Source of the DNA: CAZXWK01 sp964644675
GTDB taxonomy: Bacteria > Actinomycetota > Coriobacteriia > Anaerosomatales > JAAXUF01
NCBI GenBank assembly: GCA_964644675.1
Contig: CAZXWK010000007.1
Span: 1 to 64,000, forward strand
Length of the DNA: 64,000 nucleotides
Direction of reading: 5' to 3'
The notes under the pieces were generated by a model. The model had not been told where the DNA came from. It searched no databases and was given only the letters and a program-made list of their open reading frames with translations. Shown in pieces: positions 1 through 7,578 of the stretch; the stretch's first letter is position 1, and the number at the start of each line of letters is the position of its first letter. The position numbers and the translations under genes were made by a program.

Positions 1-1
1 C

Positions 2-697
2 GTGTCCGACGCAGTCCTGTTGCCGGTGTTCAACGAAGCCGAGACGGTCGGCGGCGTGCTCGACGCCGTCAGGCGCTACTTCGATGGCGAAGTGCTCGTC
101 GTCGACGACGGCTCGGACGACGAGACGCCTCGCGTGCTCGCGGCGCGCGACGACATCGCGGTCGTGCACCTCGACCGCAACTGCGGCTACGGGTGCGCGC
201 TCAAGATCGGCTTCCGCGTCGCGAGCGACATCGGGGTCACGCGGCTCGTCACCATGGACTGCGACGGTCAGCACGAACCCGCGCACATCCCGCAGTTCCT
301 GAGTGCGCTCGAGACGGGCGACGACATCATCTCAGGCAGCCGCTACCTGCCCGGCAGCGAATCGGTGGGCATCCCGCCGGAGTCGCGCCAGGCGATCAAC
401 GCGCGCATCACCGCCGAGATCAACCGGGTCACGGGCTGGAGCCTGACCGACGCGTTCTGCGGCTTCAAGGCATACCGCCTCGGAGCACTGGACTGCATCC
501 GCCTCGAAGAGCCCGGCTACGCCATGCCCCTCGAGCTCTGGGCGAAGGCGTGGAAGTGCGGGCTCTCGGTCGCCGAGATACCCGTCGAGCGCATCTACTG
601 CGACCACGACCGCTCGTTCGGTGCCCACCTCGACGATCCCGAGGTGCGCTATGCGTACTACCTCGATGTCTGGAACCGCGCGCTGGAGGTGTCGTGA
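2..697 (+). CDS. Family 2 glycosyltransferase (DPM1-like)
   Basis: A 231-residue cytoplasmic GT-A glycosyltransferase of the dolichyl-phosphate-mannose-synthase-like GT2 group, transferring a sugar from a nucleotide-sugar donor; the acceptor cannot be read from sequence. Visible features are the N-terminal PVFNEAETV strand-loop, VVDDGSDDET (nucleotide binding) and the metal-binding D86-C-D88 in MDCDGQH, followed by SGSRY. There is no C-terminal membrane segment, so it is a bare catalytic domain. GTG at position 2 is at the window edge and an earlier start cannot be excluded. The stop overlaps the next start (TGATG), so it is translationally coupled to a PIG-L deacetylase and then a BshC-like gene, which suggests a small glycoconjugate pathway. 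Confidence 0.85.
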   Translation: MSDAVLLPVFNEAETVGGVLDAVRRYFDGEVLVVDDGSDDETPRVLAARDDIAVVHLDRNCGYGCALKIGFRVASDIGVTRLVTMDCDGQHEPAHIPQFLSALETGDDIISGSRYLPGSESVGIPPESRQAINARITAEINRVTGWSLTDAFCGFKAYRLGALDCIRLEEPGYAMPLELWAKAWKCGLSVAEIPVERIYCDHDRSFGAHLDDPEVRYAYYLDVWNRALEVS

Positions 698-1392
698 TGG
701 CCACCGGGTCCCTGTTCGACGCGATGTGCATCGGTGCGCACCCCGACGACGTCGAGATCGGCATGGGCGCGACCGTCGCGAAGCTCGTGCGCGAGGGCAA
801 GCGCGTCGTCATCGTCGACCTGACCAACGGCGAGCCGACCCCGCACGGCACGCCCGAGACCCGCGCCGCCGAGTCCGCGGAGGCCGCGCGCATCCTCGGC
901 GCCGAACGGCGCACGCTGTCCGGCCGCAACCGCTACCTGTTCGACAGCATCGAAGCGCGGACCGAGCTCGCCGAGACGATCCGCGAGTTCCGTCCCGCGA
1001 CGCTGTTCATCCCGTTCGCCGAGGACGCCCACCCCGATCACGTGGCCGCTTCGCAGATCGCGGTCGCGGCGCGCTTCTACGCGAAGTTCACCAAGACCGA
1101 GATGGCGCACGAGCCGTTCTTCCCGGACCGCGTCTACCGGTACATGGCGGTCCACCAGCGCATCGTCGCCCAGCCGTCGTTCATCGTGGACGTCACCGAG
1201 GACTTGTCGGTCAAGCTCGAGGCGCTCGCGGCCTATGGCTCGCAGTTCTCGGCGAATCCGGCCAACGCGGGCATCATCGAGCTCATGCGCCAGCAGGCCG
1301 CCATGTGGGGTGCGCTGGGCCGGGTCGACGCGGGCGAGCCGTTCTTCGCGCTCGAGCCCGTCACGATCCGCTCGGTGAGCGACGTCATCTAG
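697..1392 (+). CDS. PIG-L/LmbE family N-acetylglucosaminyl deacetylase
   Basis: A 231-residue zinc-dependent deacetylase of the PIG-L/BshB/MshB family, which removes the acetyl group from GlcNAc-type sugars or conjugates. The family zinc site is visible: A-H15-P-D-D18 near the N-terminus and H112-P-D-H115 downstream. The length is typical of bacillithiol BshB1 enzymes. The start ATG overlaps the stop of the upstream glycosyltransferase by one base, and a BshC-like gene starts 17 nt after its stop. The context therefore resembles a GlcNAc-deacetylation step in making an amino-sugar conjugate; the actual substrate is inferred only. Confidence 0.85.
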   Translation: MATGSLFDAMCIGAHPDDVEIGMGATVAKLVREGKRVVIVDLTNGEPTPHGTPETRAAESAEAARILGAERRTLSGRNRYLFDSIEARTELAETIREFRPATLFIPFAEDAHPDHVAASQIAVAARFYAKFTKTEMAHEPFFPDRVYRYMAVHQRIVAQPSFIVDVTEDLSVKLEALAAYGSQFSANPANAGIIELMRQQAAMWGALGRVDAGEPFFALEPVTIRSVSDVI

Positions 1393-1409
1393 CCAAGGAG
1401 GACGCGACC

Positions 1410-2987
1410 GTGGTCCACGCTCGCCCCAACCTGCCCGCCGGACACGGCGAGGTCCTCGCACGACCACCCTACGAGGAGTGGCCGGCCCTCGTGACCCGCA
1501 ACCGCACGGAGTCCGCGAAGTGGGCGTTCAGCGTGGCCGGAGTGCCGGTCGCCGAGGTTCGCTCGCTCGCCCGCCGAGAAGCGCTCGCGGCGGCGGCGGG
1601 GTTCTCGGCGAGGATGGGCGTGCCCGTCGCGGAGCCGGGCGATCCCGACGCGCCCATCGTCGCGACCGGCCACCAGCCGGAGCTCTACCACCCGGGCGTG
1701 TGGATCAAGGACTTCCTGCTGCAGCGCCTCGCCGACGAGACCGGGGCCACCGCGTTCGACCTGGTGGTCGACTCGGACGGTTTCGACTTCGTGAGCGTCA
1801 CGTCGCCGTGCATGACTCCAGGGGTGGAGCGGTGTCGCCAGTACCTCGCGGTCGGCGGGCCGCAGGCGTCGTACGCGTTCGCGCCGGTTCCCGACGAGCA
1901 CGCGCTGCTCGACTTCTGCCGCGCCGGCGACTCGATGCTCGCCTCGCTGCCCGCCCCGGCCATCCCACGCCACTTCGAGGCGTTCTGCGGGATGCTGAAG
2001 TCCGCTGCCGCGGACGCCGAGAACCTCGCGGAGCTCGTCACGTTCGCGCGGCGCCGCTACGAGGCGAGCGCGGGCACCGACTACCTGGAGCTCCCGATGA
2101 CGGCTCTCGCCCGCACGGAGGCGTTCCGGCTCTTCGTCGCGGAGCTCGCGCTGTCGGCGGAGCTGTTCTCGGCGGACTACAACGCCGAGCTCTCGGAGTA
2201 CCGGGCCGTCAACAAGCTCCGCAGCGCGGCCCAACCGTTCCCGGACCTCGCGCGCGAGGACGGACGCTTCGAGCTGCCACTTTGGCTGCTCGGCCCGGGC
2301 GTCCGAGAGACGGTGTGGGCGGAGCCGCTGCCGTCGAGCGGGGCGCGCCTGCACGCGGGCGACCGCGAACTGGCGGAGCTGTCCGCAGACGGACGCGAGG
2401 CTGCGGCTGCGCTTGCCGAAGCCGGTCACCTCATCGCGCCCAAGGCGCTCGCGCTCACGCTCTTCCTGAGGCTGTTTGCGTGCGACTTCATGATCCACGG
2501 GGTCGGGGGCGGACGCTACGACCGCGTGACTGACGGCGTGTGCCGCCGCTACTTCGGCGTCGAGCCGCCTGCGTTCGCGGTCGCCTCGACCACCATGTAC
2601 CTGCCGCTCGGGGCGCACGTCGTGACCGAGGACGAGGTCTCGGCGGCCAAAGAGCGGCTCAACCGGCTCGAGCACAACCCGGACGCGCTGCTCGGCGAGG
2701 TCGACTTCGACTCGGAGGACGAGCGGCAGCGTGCCCTCGCGCTCGCCGCCGAGAAGACCGCGCTCGTCGCCGCGATCGCCGCGCCCGACGCCGACAAGAA
2801 GGTGCTGGGCCTGCGCATCCGCGAGGTCAACACCTCGCTCGCCGAGATGCTCGCCCCCGTGCGCGAGGAACTCGCGAACGAGCTCGCGTCGCTGGAGGGG
2901 CAGTTGGCCGCGTCGGAGATCCTGACCGATCGCACCTACCCGTTCTGCTTCTGGGCGCCGGAGGAAGTCGCGGACAAGGCTCGGTAG
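1410..2987 (+). CDS. BshC-like protein (putative bacillithiol cysteine-ligase relative)
   Basis: A 525-residue protein close in length to BshC (about 540), the enzyme that adds cysteine to glucosaminyl-malate. The match is at the level of motifs: TGHQPE around residues 86-91 at the place of the BshC GGQQ/TGQQ loop, followed by a helix and a DSDGFDF segment where BshC has the GEDHD motif; PKALALTLFLRLFACDFMIHG (about 345-364) matches the BshC TRPLMQEFLIP...GPGE region with GVGGGRYD at 364-371. A charged coiled-coil region precedes the C-terminal YPFCFW. GTG at 1410 is preceded by AAGGAGGA. It sits directly behind a PIG-L deacetylase, as bshB/bshC pairs do in function. The motif drift is large, so the chemistry may differ. 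Confidence 0.55.
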   Translation: MVHARPNLPAGHGEVLARPPYEEWPALVTRNRTESAKWAFSVAGVPVAEVRSLARREALAAAAGFSARMGVPVAEPGDPDAPIVATGHQPELYHPGVWIKDFLLQRLADETGATAFDLVVDSDGFDFVSVTSPCMTPGVERCRQYLAVGGPQASYAFAPVPDEHALLDFCRAGDSMLASLPAPAIPRHFEAFCGMLKSAAADAENLAELVTFARRRYEASAGTDYLELPMTALARTEAFRLFVAELALSAELFSADYNAELSEYRAVNKLRSAAQPFPDLAREDGRFELPLWLLGPGVRETVWAEPLPSSGARLHAGDRELAELSADGREAAAALAEAGHLIAPKALALTLFLRLFACDFMIHGVGGGRYDRVTDGVCRRYFGVEPPAFAVASTTMYLPLGAHVVTEDEVSAAKERLNRLEHNPDALLGEVDFDSEDERQRALALAAEKTALVAAIAAPDADKKVLGLRIREVNTSLAEMLAPVREELANELASLEGQLAASEILTDRTYPFCFWAPEEVADKAR

Positions 2988-3059
2988 GACTCCGAACGGT
3001 GTGCGGCGAACTTCTCGGCAAGCGCCCGTGGCACGCAGGTTGCGAGGAGCCGTGTATCG

Positions 3060-3088
3060 TTGCTCACCCGCGGCACGCGCGCTAGAAT
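3060..3088 (+). promoter_or_regulatory. Promoter of the ferredoxin gene
   Basis: TTGCTC (3060-3065), a 17-bp spacer and TAGAAT (3083-3088), about 50 nt ahead of the ferredoxin start. The same TAGAAT -10 box recurs in front of several other genes in the window. Confidence 0.6.
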
Positions 3089-3138
3089 CGCGCGACCGGC
3101 ACCATGGCCAGTCAACTTGGTCGGAAAGGATGGACCTC

Positions 3139-3315
3139 ATGTCCCTGCCTGTTGTTGACCCGAACCTTTGCACCGCGTGCGGTATCTGCGTCGACGAGTG
3201 CCCCTCGGCCTGCTACGACCTCGAGGACGTCGCGCGCCTGAACCGCCCGGACGACTGCACCGAGTGCGGCACGTGCGTCGATGCGTGCCCCAACGGCGCG
3301 ATCACGATGGACTAG
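3139..3315 (+). CDS. 2x[4Fe-4S] ferredoxin
   Basis: A 58-residue bacterial-type ferredoxin carrying low-potential electrons between soluble redox enzymes. Two clusters are evident: CTACGICVDECP and CTECGTCVDACP, each C-x2-C-x2-C-x3-CP, with the second cysteine run pairing with the first as in clostridial ferredoxins. An in-frame ATG lies nine bases upstream (3130), but the GGAAAGGA box ends on it, so ATG 3139, eight bases downstream of the box, is the likely start. It is a single-gene transcript with its own promoter and terminator. Partners could include the sulfhydrogenase 7 kb away, but nothing here proves it. Confidence 0.92.
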   Translation: MSLPVVDPNLCTACGICVDECPSACYDLEDVARLNRPDDCTECGTCVDACPNGAITMD

Positions 3316-3340
3316 CCTTCGCACGGTGAGTGCGAGAGAA

Positions 3341-3367
3341 AGGGCCGGAGGGGTCTCCGGCCCTTTC
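3341..3367. terminator. Bidirectional terminator between ferredoxin and plsY
   Basis: A perfect 10-bp stem, AGGGCCGGAG with CTCCGGCCCT, and a GGGT loop, followed by a short T-rich stretch on the plus strand (TTTCT). It lies between convergent stop codons (3315 and 3400), so it can serve both. Confidence 0.75.
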
Positions 3368-3399
3368 TGGCGTTCTAGGGAGGATTCGGCGGCGAAGGA

Positions 3400-4128
3400 T
3401 CAGCCGCGCGGACCCATCCGGTCGTTGATGTAGAGGCGTGGCTCCTGGCCCTTCAGCATGCCGACGAAGCGCTTGTGGTGGGCGGCGTACACGAGCGCGC
3501 CCATGAACAGCATGAACGGCCAGTCGGGGGAGTGGAGCAGCCACGCGGTGATGGGGAGCGTGACCGCCGCGGCGACCTGTCCCGCCATCATGTAGCGGGT
3601 CAGCGCGATCACGGTCAGGCCGACCACGACCACGGCGACGAAGTAGCGCCAGTCGTAGGCGAGCAGCGCCCCGGCCCCGGTCGCGAGGCCCTTGCCCGTG
3701 CGGAAGACGCGGTGTTCGATGAGCGCCATGAACAGCGAGTAGTTGTGGCCGAGCACGACGCCGAGCACGGTCGCCATCGGCACCCAGAACGCGGGGTTCG
3801 TCCACCACACCGAGCTGACGGACTGGAGCGTGACTCCCCACGGCTGGAGGGCGAGGGACAGCTGACCGACGCCGCCCACCACCCAGAGCTTGGCAGCGAG
3901 CGTGGGGAGGAGGCCCTTGAGCCCGTCGCCGAGCACCGCCACGGCGAACCAGCCCCACGAACCCGTCGTCCGGCGCACGTTCATCGAGCCGACATTCCCG
4001 GTCCCATGTGCGGTGATGTCCTCACCCGTGACGAGCTTGACGATGAGGTACGCGAACGGGATGGAGCCCGAGAGGTAGCCGATGAGGAAGGCGACGGCGA
4101 CAGCGGCCCAGGGAGTCGCGGCCGTCAT
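3400..4128 (-). CDS. plsY: Glycerol-3-phosphate acyltransferase PlsY
   Basis: A 242-residue integral membrane protein that uses acyl-phosphate to acylate glycerol-3-phosphate, the first step of phospholipid synthesis. Family motifs near the N-terminus are SGSIPFAYL (20-28) and the glycine-rich G-T-G-N-V-G-S-M-N-V-R-R (42-52), equivalent to GSGNxGATNxxR. Several hydrophobic helices follow, one with GHNYSLF, which matches the PlsY GH-x-FP region loosely. It is slightly longer and more divergent than model PlsY (about 200 residues). The start overlaps the stop of the lipid kinase gene upstream on the same strand (ATGA), giving a two-gene lipid operon. Confidence 0.82.
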   Translation of the reverse strand: MTAATPWAAVAVAFLIGYLSGSIPFAYLIVKLVTGEDITAHGTGNVGSMNVRRTTGSWGWFAVAVLGDGLKGLLPTLAAKLWVVGGVGQLSLALQPWGVTLQSVSSVWWTNPAFWVPMATVLGVVLGHNYSLFMALIEHRVFRTGKGLATGAGALLAYDWRYFVAVVVVGLTVIALTRYMMAGQVAAAVTLPITAWLLHSPDWPFMLFMGALVYAAHHKRFVGMLKGQEPRLYINDRMGPRG

Positions 4129-5048
4129 GACGCCTCAGCTCCTTCCGGGTCGCTCGGCACGATCACGCGCAGCGCTCGGGGCGCGATCTCGATGTCGTAC
4201 GCGCGGTCGTAGACAACCTCGCCGTCGAGCTGCCCTTCGATCGGCCGGTCCGAGACGATCGTCACGCGCTTGGCGCGGCGCATGTGGACCGGCTTGAGCT
4301 TGGTGTGCTTGCCCACGATCACGAACGGGAGCCGGGCGTAGGCGAGCGGCTTGGGCATCATGTCGATGCGGCAGACGTCGAAGAGCCCGTCGTCGATGAT
4401 CGAGTCGGGCGTGATCTTGAATCCGCCCCCGTACGTTGGCCCGTTCGTGGCGGCGATGATGAGCATGTCGGTCTCGAAGGGCTCCTCTTCGTCGAACTGC
4501 ACGACGACGTGCTCGGGGTAGTACTGGTTGCCGAGCACGTAGAGCAGCGCCCGCAGGTACAGCGGAAGCCCGGTGAGCTTCGTCGTCACCTTGAGCTCGA
4601 CCGCCTTCGCGGTCACGCGCGCGTCGAGCCCCACGGCGACCGACTCGCCGAACCAGGTCCCGTTGCACTGCCCCAGGTCCACCTCGCGGACGCTGCCGGT
4701 CGCGATCTGCTTGAGCGCCGTGGCCAGATCGTCTGACATGCCGAGCGTGTGCGCGTAGTCGTTCCCGGAACCCGTGGGGATGATGCCGTAGAGCGGCCTC
4801 GTCGGGGAGGGATGCGCCATGATGCCGTTGAGGACTTCGTGAGCCGTGCCGTCCCCGCCGACCGCGATGACGGTGTCGAAGCCGGTCGCCTCCCGGGTCA
4901 GGTCGCTCGCGTGCCGGGGACCCGCCGAGAACGCCACCTCGTAGTCGGCAACGCCGTCGATGAGGCGCTCGAGGGCCGGGAGGAGCTTGGCGGTCTGCCC
5001 GTGGCGGGCCGCAGGGTTGACGACCAGGAGCGTGCGTCCGAGCTGCAT
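4125..5048 (-). CDS. Diacylglycerol kinase family protein (DagK/YegS type)
   Basis: A 307-residue soluble lipid kinase of the diacylglycerol kinase catalytic family (YegS/BmrU/DgkB). It shows VVNPAARHG at the N-terminus, the nucleotide-binding GGDGT at 64-68 and PTGSGNDYA at about 91-99, then the C-terminal beta-rich domain typical of the fold. ATG at 5048 is chosen because GGAGAG lies seven bases upstream; an in-frame extension to 5126 runs into the tRNA-Arg region and is unlikely. It is coupled to plsY, which fits recycling of diacylglycerol to phosphatidic acid. The lipid substrate (diacylglycerol or another lipid) is not decided by sequence. Confidence 0.85.
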   Translation of the reverse strand: MQLGRTLLVVNPAARHGQTAKLLPALERLIDGVADYEVAFSAGPRHASDLTREATGFDTVIAVGGDGTAHEVLNGIMAHPSPTRPLYGIIPTGSGNDYAHTLGMSDDLATALKQIATGSVREVDLGQCNGTWFGESVAVGLDARVTAKAVELKVTTKLTGLPLYLRALLYVLGNQYYPEHVVVQFDEEEPFETDMLIIAATNGPTYGGGFKITPDSIIDDGLFDVCRIDMMPKPLAYARLPFVIVGKHTKLKPVHMRRAKRVTIVSDRPIEGQLDGEVVYDRAYDIEIAPRALRVIVPSDPEGAEAS

Positions 5049-5088
5049 GAATCTCTCCAGGGGCGCGGGTCGCGTGCGGGTGCGGGGG

Positions 5089-5094
5089 TATGAT
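5089..5094 (+). promoter_or_regulatory. Likely -10 box of tRNA-Arg
   Basis: TATGAT, ending 32 bases before the mature tRNA. It sits in a near-palindromic ATGATATC stretch that also reads TATCAT toward the divergent lipid kinase gene. No good -35 box is visible for either direction. Confidence 0.4.
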
Positions 5095-5126
5095 ATCGTG
5101 CGTGCTCGGCCTCGTGCCGAAACCAC

Positions 5127-5202
5127 GCCCGCGTAGCCCAGAGGATAGAGCGTCTGCCTCCGGAGCAGAAGGTCACAGGTTCGAATCCTGTCGCGGGCAC
5201 CA
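5127..5202 (+). tRNA. tRNA-Arg (CCG)
   Basis: The full cloverleaf folds by eye: acceptor GCCCGCG/CGCGGGC, anticodon stem TCTGC/GCAGA around loop CTCCGGA (anticodon CCG), and T arm ACAGG-TTCGAAT-CCTGT. The D stem GCCC/GAGC carries one C-A mismatch. The CCA end is encoded (5200-5202). It reads CGG codons, which are common in this GC-rich DNA. Confidence 0.95.
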
Positions 5203-5214
5203 TCACTACGAACT

Positions 5215-5245
5215 GCGGGGCCGGTCCGATTCGGACCGGCCCCGC
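5215..5245. terminator. Bidirectional terminator, tRNA-Arg / EF-G-like gene
   Basis: A perfect 15-bp inverted repeat (GCGGGGCCGGTCCGA and its complement) around a single central base. It lies 13 bases after the tRNA and 32 bases after the convergent EF-G-like stop. There is no long T tract. Confidence 0.7.
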
Positions 5246-5276
5246 GTCATTCTCGGCGGTGCTGCGGCACGGAGGT

Positions 5277-7340
5277 CTAGTGGTGACCCTCGGCGCGCTC
5301 CTTCTGGTACTCCTCGACGACCTTCTTCGCGATGTCGAACGGCACCTCGGAGTACTCGCCGATCTCGATCGAGTAGCCGCCGGTGCCGTGCGTGACCGAG
5401 CGGAGGATCGGCGAGTAGTGGACGACCTCGGCGTAGGGGACGGTGGCCCGGATGCGCTGCATCCCGTCGACCATCTCCATGCCCAGGATGCGGCCGCGGC
5501 GCGAGCTCATGTCGCCCATGACGGCGCCCGAGTACTCCTCGGGGACGTCGATGGTCAGGGTCGCGACCGGCTCGAGCAGGACCATGTCGGCCTTCTCGGC
5601 GGCGGCGCGGAAGCCGATGCGCGCAGCGGTCCGGAACGCCATCTCGTTGGAGTCCACGGAGTGCATCGAGCCGTCGTAGACAGCCACCTTGATGTCCTCC
5701 ATGGGGTAGCCGGCCAGGACGCCCTCGACCATGGTGTTCTGGACGCCCTTGTCGATGGCGACGATGTAGGGCTTGGAGATCTTGCCGCCCACGATCTCGT
5801 CGACGAACTCGTAGCCCTTGCCCGGGTTGGGCTCGATGCGCAGCCAGCAGTCGGCGAACTGTCCCGAGCCGCCGGTCTGCTTCTTGTGGCGGCCCTGCGC
5901 CTGGGCGGTCTTGCGGATCGTCTCCCGGTAGGGGATGCGCAGGTCGATGGTCTCGGCCTCGACGTTGTAGCGGTCCTTGAGCTTGCTGATCGCGACGTCG
6001 ATGGCGGTGTCGCCAAGGCCCGAGAGGACCGTCTGGTGCGTCTCCTCGTCACGCTTGAGGGTGAGCGTGGGCTCCTCGGCGACGAGCTTGTTGAGCGCGG
6101 TGCCGAGCTTGTCCTCGTCGGCCTTGGTCTTGGCGACGATGGCGACGGGGTACAGCGCCTCGGGGAGCGGCATCGGAGCGATGGAGACGTCGCCCTTCTC
6201 GGACAGGGTGTCGCCGGTCAGCACGCCTTCGAGCTTGGGGAGCACCGCGATGTCGCCGGCCGGCGCCGCCTCGACGTCGGCCGTCTCCTTGCCCGTGATC
6301 TTGAGGACGTGCGCGATGCGCTCCTTCTTGCCGGTGCGCGAGTTCACGAGCTCGGAACCAGGCTTGAGGGTGCCCGAGAGTACCTTCACGAAGTTCAGGC
6401 TGCCCACGTAGGGGTCGAAGACCGTCTTGAAGACGAGGCCGGCCGTGGCGCCCTCAGTGGTGACGTGGACTTCGCCGCCGTCAGCGGTCGGGATCGCGCC
6501 GTGCGCCGTGGGCTCGGGGAAGAAGGAGACGATCTCGTCCATGAGGTCCTCGATGCCCTGGAGCTTGGCGGCCGAGCCCACGAAGACGGGGATGAAGATG
6601 CCCTGCGCGATCGCCTTGTCGAGCAGGTCCTCGAGCTCCTCCTGGTTGAGTCGCTCTCCCTCGAGGTACTTCTCCATGAGCGTCTCGTCGGCCTCGGCGA
6701 CCAGATCGGTCAGCTTCTCGCGGGCCGCCTCGGCCGCATCGCCGTACTCGGCGGGGATCTCGAGGACCTCTTCCTTGTCGCCCTCGTGGTGGTAGGCCTT
6801 CATGCGGATGATGTCGATGACCCCGCGGAAGTCGGCCTCCGCACCCATCGGGATCTGGACGGCGCCGACGCGGTGGCCGAACTTCGCGTCGAGAGCGGCC
6901 ATGACAGCGTCGAAGTCTGCGTGCTCCTTGTCCATGCGGTTGACGAAAACGGCCCGCGCGATGCCCATGCGGCCCGCGATCTTCCAAAGTCGTTCCGTCT
7001 GGACCTGCGGTCCGGCGACGGCATCGACCACGAACAGGGCCATCTCGGCGGCTTCCATGCCGGCGATCGCGTCACCGACGAAGTCGGCATAGCCCGGTGT
7101 GTCGATGATGTTGATCTTCACGCCGTCGTGAACGACGGGTGCGAGCGAGAGGTTGATCGAGAACTTGCGCTTGATCTCTTCCGGGTCGTAGTCGAGACCC
7201 GAGTGGCCGTCGTCGACGGTCCCAAGCCGCTTCGTGGCGCCGGACAGGAAGAGCATCGCCTCTGCCAGAGAGGTCTTGCCCGCACCGCCGTGTCCGACAA
7301 GTACGACGTTGCGGACTTTGTCAGTACCGGGTGCTCCCAA
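5277..7340 (-). CDS. fusA: Elongation factor G-like translational GTPase (EF-G2 type)
   Basis: A 687-residue protein with the full EF-G layout: G domain, domains II-V and a C-terminal EF-G C domain. The P-loop is G16-H-G-G-A-G-K22-T rather than GHIDAGKTT, the G3 motif is DTPGYADF, and G4 reads NRMDKE instead of NKMDR. The usual switch I RGITI is missing; the region reads KRKFSINLSL. This matches the EF-G-2-like paralogue subfamily rather than the main translocase. TTG at 7340 is preceded by GGAGG; upstream codons have no family similarity. It is monocistronic and away from rpsL-rpsG-tuf. Its role may be ribosome rescue or recycling, or a stress-specific function; this is unproven. Confidence 0.85.
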   Translation of the reverse strand: MGAPGTDKVRNVVLVGHGGAGKTSLAEAMLFLSGATKRLGTVDDGHSGLDYDPEEIKRKFSINLSLAPVVHDGVKINIIDTPGYADFVGDAIAGMEAAEMALFVVDAVAGPQVQTERLWKIAGRMGIARAVFVNRMDKEHADFDAVMAALDAKFGHRVGAVQIPMGAEADFRGVIDIIRMKAYHHEGDKEEVLEIPAEYGDAAEAAREKLTDLVAEADETLMEKYLEGERLNQEELEDLLDKAIAQGIFIPVFVGSAAKLQGIEDLMDEIVSFFPEPTAHGAIPTADGGEVHVTTEGATAGLVFKTVFDPYVGSLNFVKVLSGTLKPGSELVNSRTGKKERIAHVLKITGKETADVEAAPAGDIAVLPKLEGVLTGDTLSEKGDVSIAPMPLPEALYPVAIVAKTKADEDKLGTALNKLVAEEPTLTLKRDEETHQTVLSGLGDTAIDVAISKLKDRYNVEAETIDLRIPYRETIRKTAQAQGRHKKQTGGSGQFADCWLRIEPNPGKGYEFVDEIVGGKISKPYIVAIDKGVQNTMVEGVLAGYPMEDIKVAVYDGSMHSVDSNEMAFRTAARIGFRAAAEKADMVLLEPVATLTIDVPEEYSGAVMGDMSSRRGRILGMEMVDGMQRIRATVPYAEVVHYSPILRSVTHGTGGYSIEIGEYSEVPFDIAKKVVEEYQKERAEGHH

Positions 7341-7391
7341 GTGATCGCCTCCTCGGATAGCGCGCTGCACACCTCCCCGGTGGACAGCACG

Positions 7392-7420
7392 GCCCGCGGC
7401 AGCGTTCCCGCTCCGCGGGC
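7392..7420 (-). promoter_or_regulatory. Hairpin in the EF-G-like 5' leader
   Basis: GCCCGCGG pairs with CCGCGGGC, extended inward by AGC/GCT with one bulged base. It lies between the presumed minus-strand -10 box and the TTG start, so it would form at the 5' end of the mRNA. A role is not shown. Confidence 0.35.
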
Positions 7421-7433
7421 AACCTCGCAAACC

Positions 7434-7439
7434 AGTCTA
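7434..7439 (-). promoter_or_regulatory. Likely -10 box of the EF-G-like gene
   Basis: TAGACT on the minus strand, 94 bases upstream of the TTG start. The same hexamer precedes rpsT. The -35 region is not convincing. Confidence 0.4.
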
Positions 7440-7468
7440 CCCCTTCTGGTGCGCCCCGACGCCACTCC

Positions 7469-7497
7469 TTATCAGGAGCCGAGGGGACTGCTAGAAT
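7469..7497 (+). promoter_or_regulatory. Promoter of the cyclophilin lipoprotein gene
   Basis: TTATCA (7469-7474), 17 bp, TAGAAT (7492-7497). It is divergent from the EF-G-like promoter in the same 238-bp gap. Confidence 0.55.
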
Positions 7498-7578
7498 CCG
7501 TGGAGCCGCGATGGCCGCCCGGAGCCGCTTCCGGGGTCGGCCGACCGCTGTCGACGACTTTCGAGGAGGCACTCCCAC

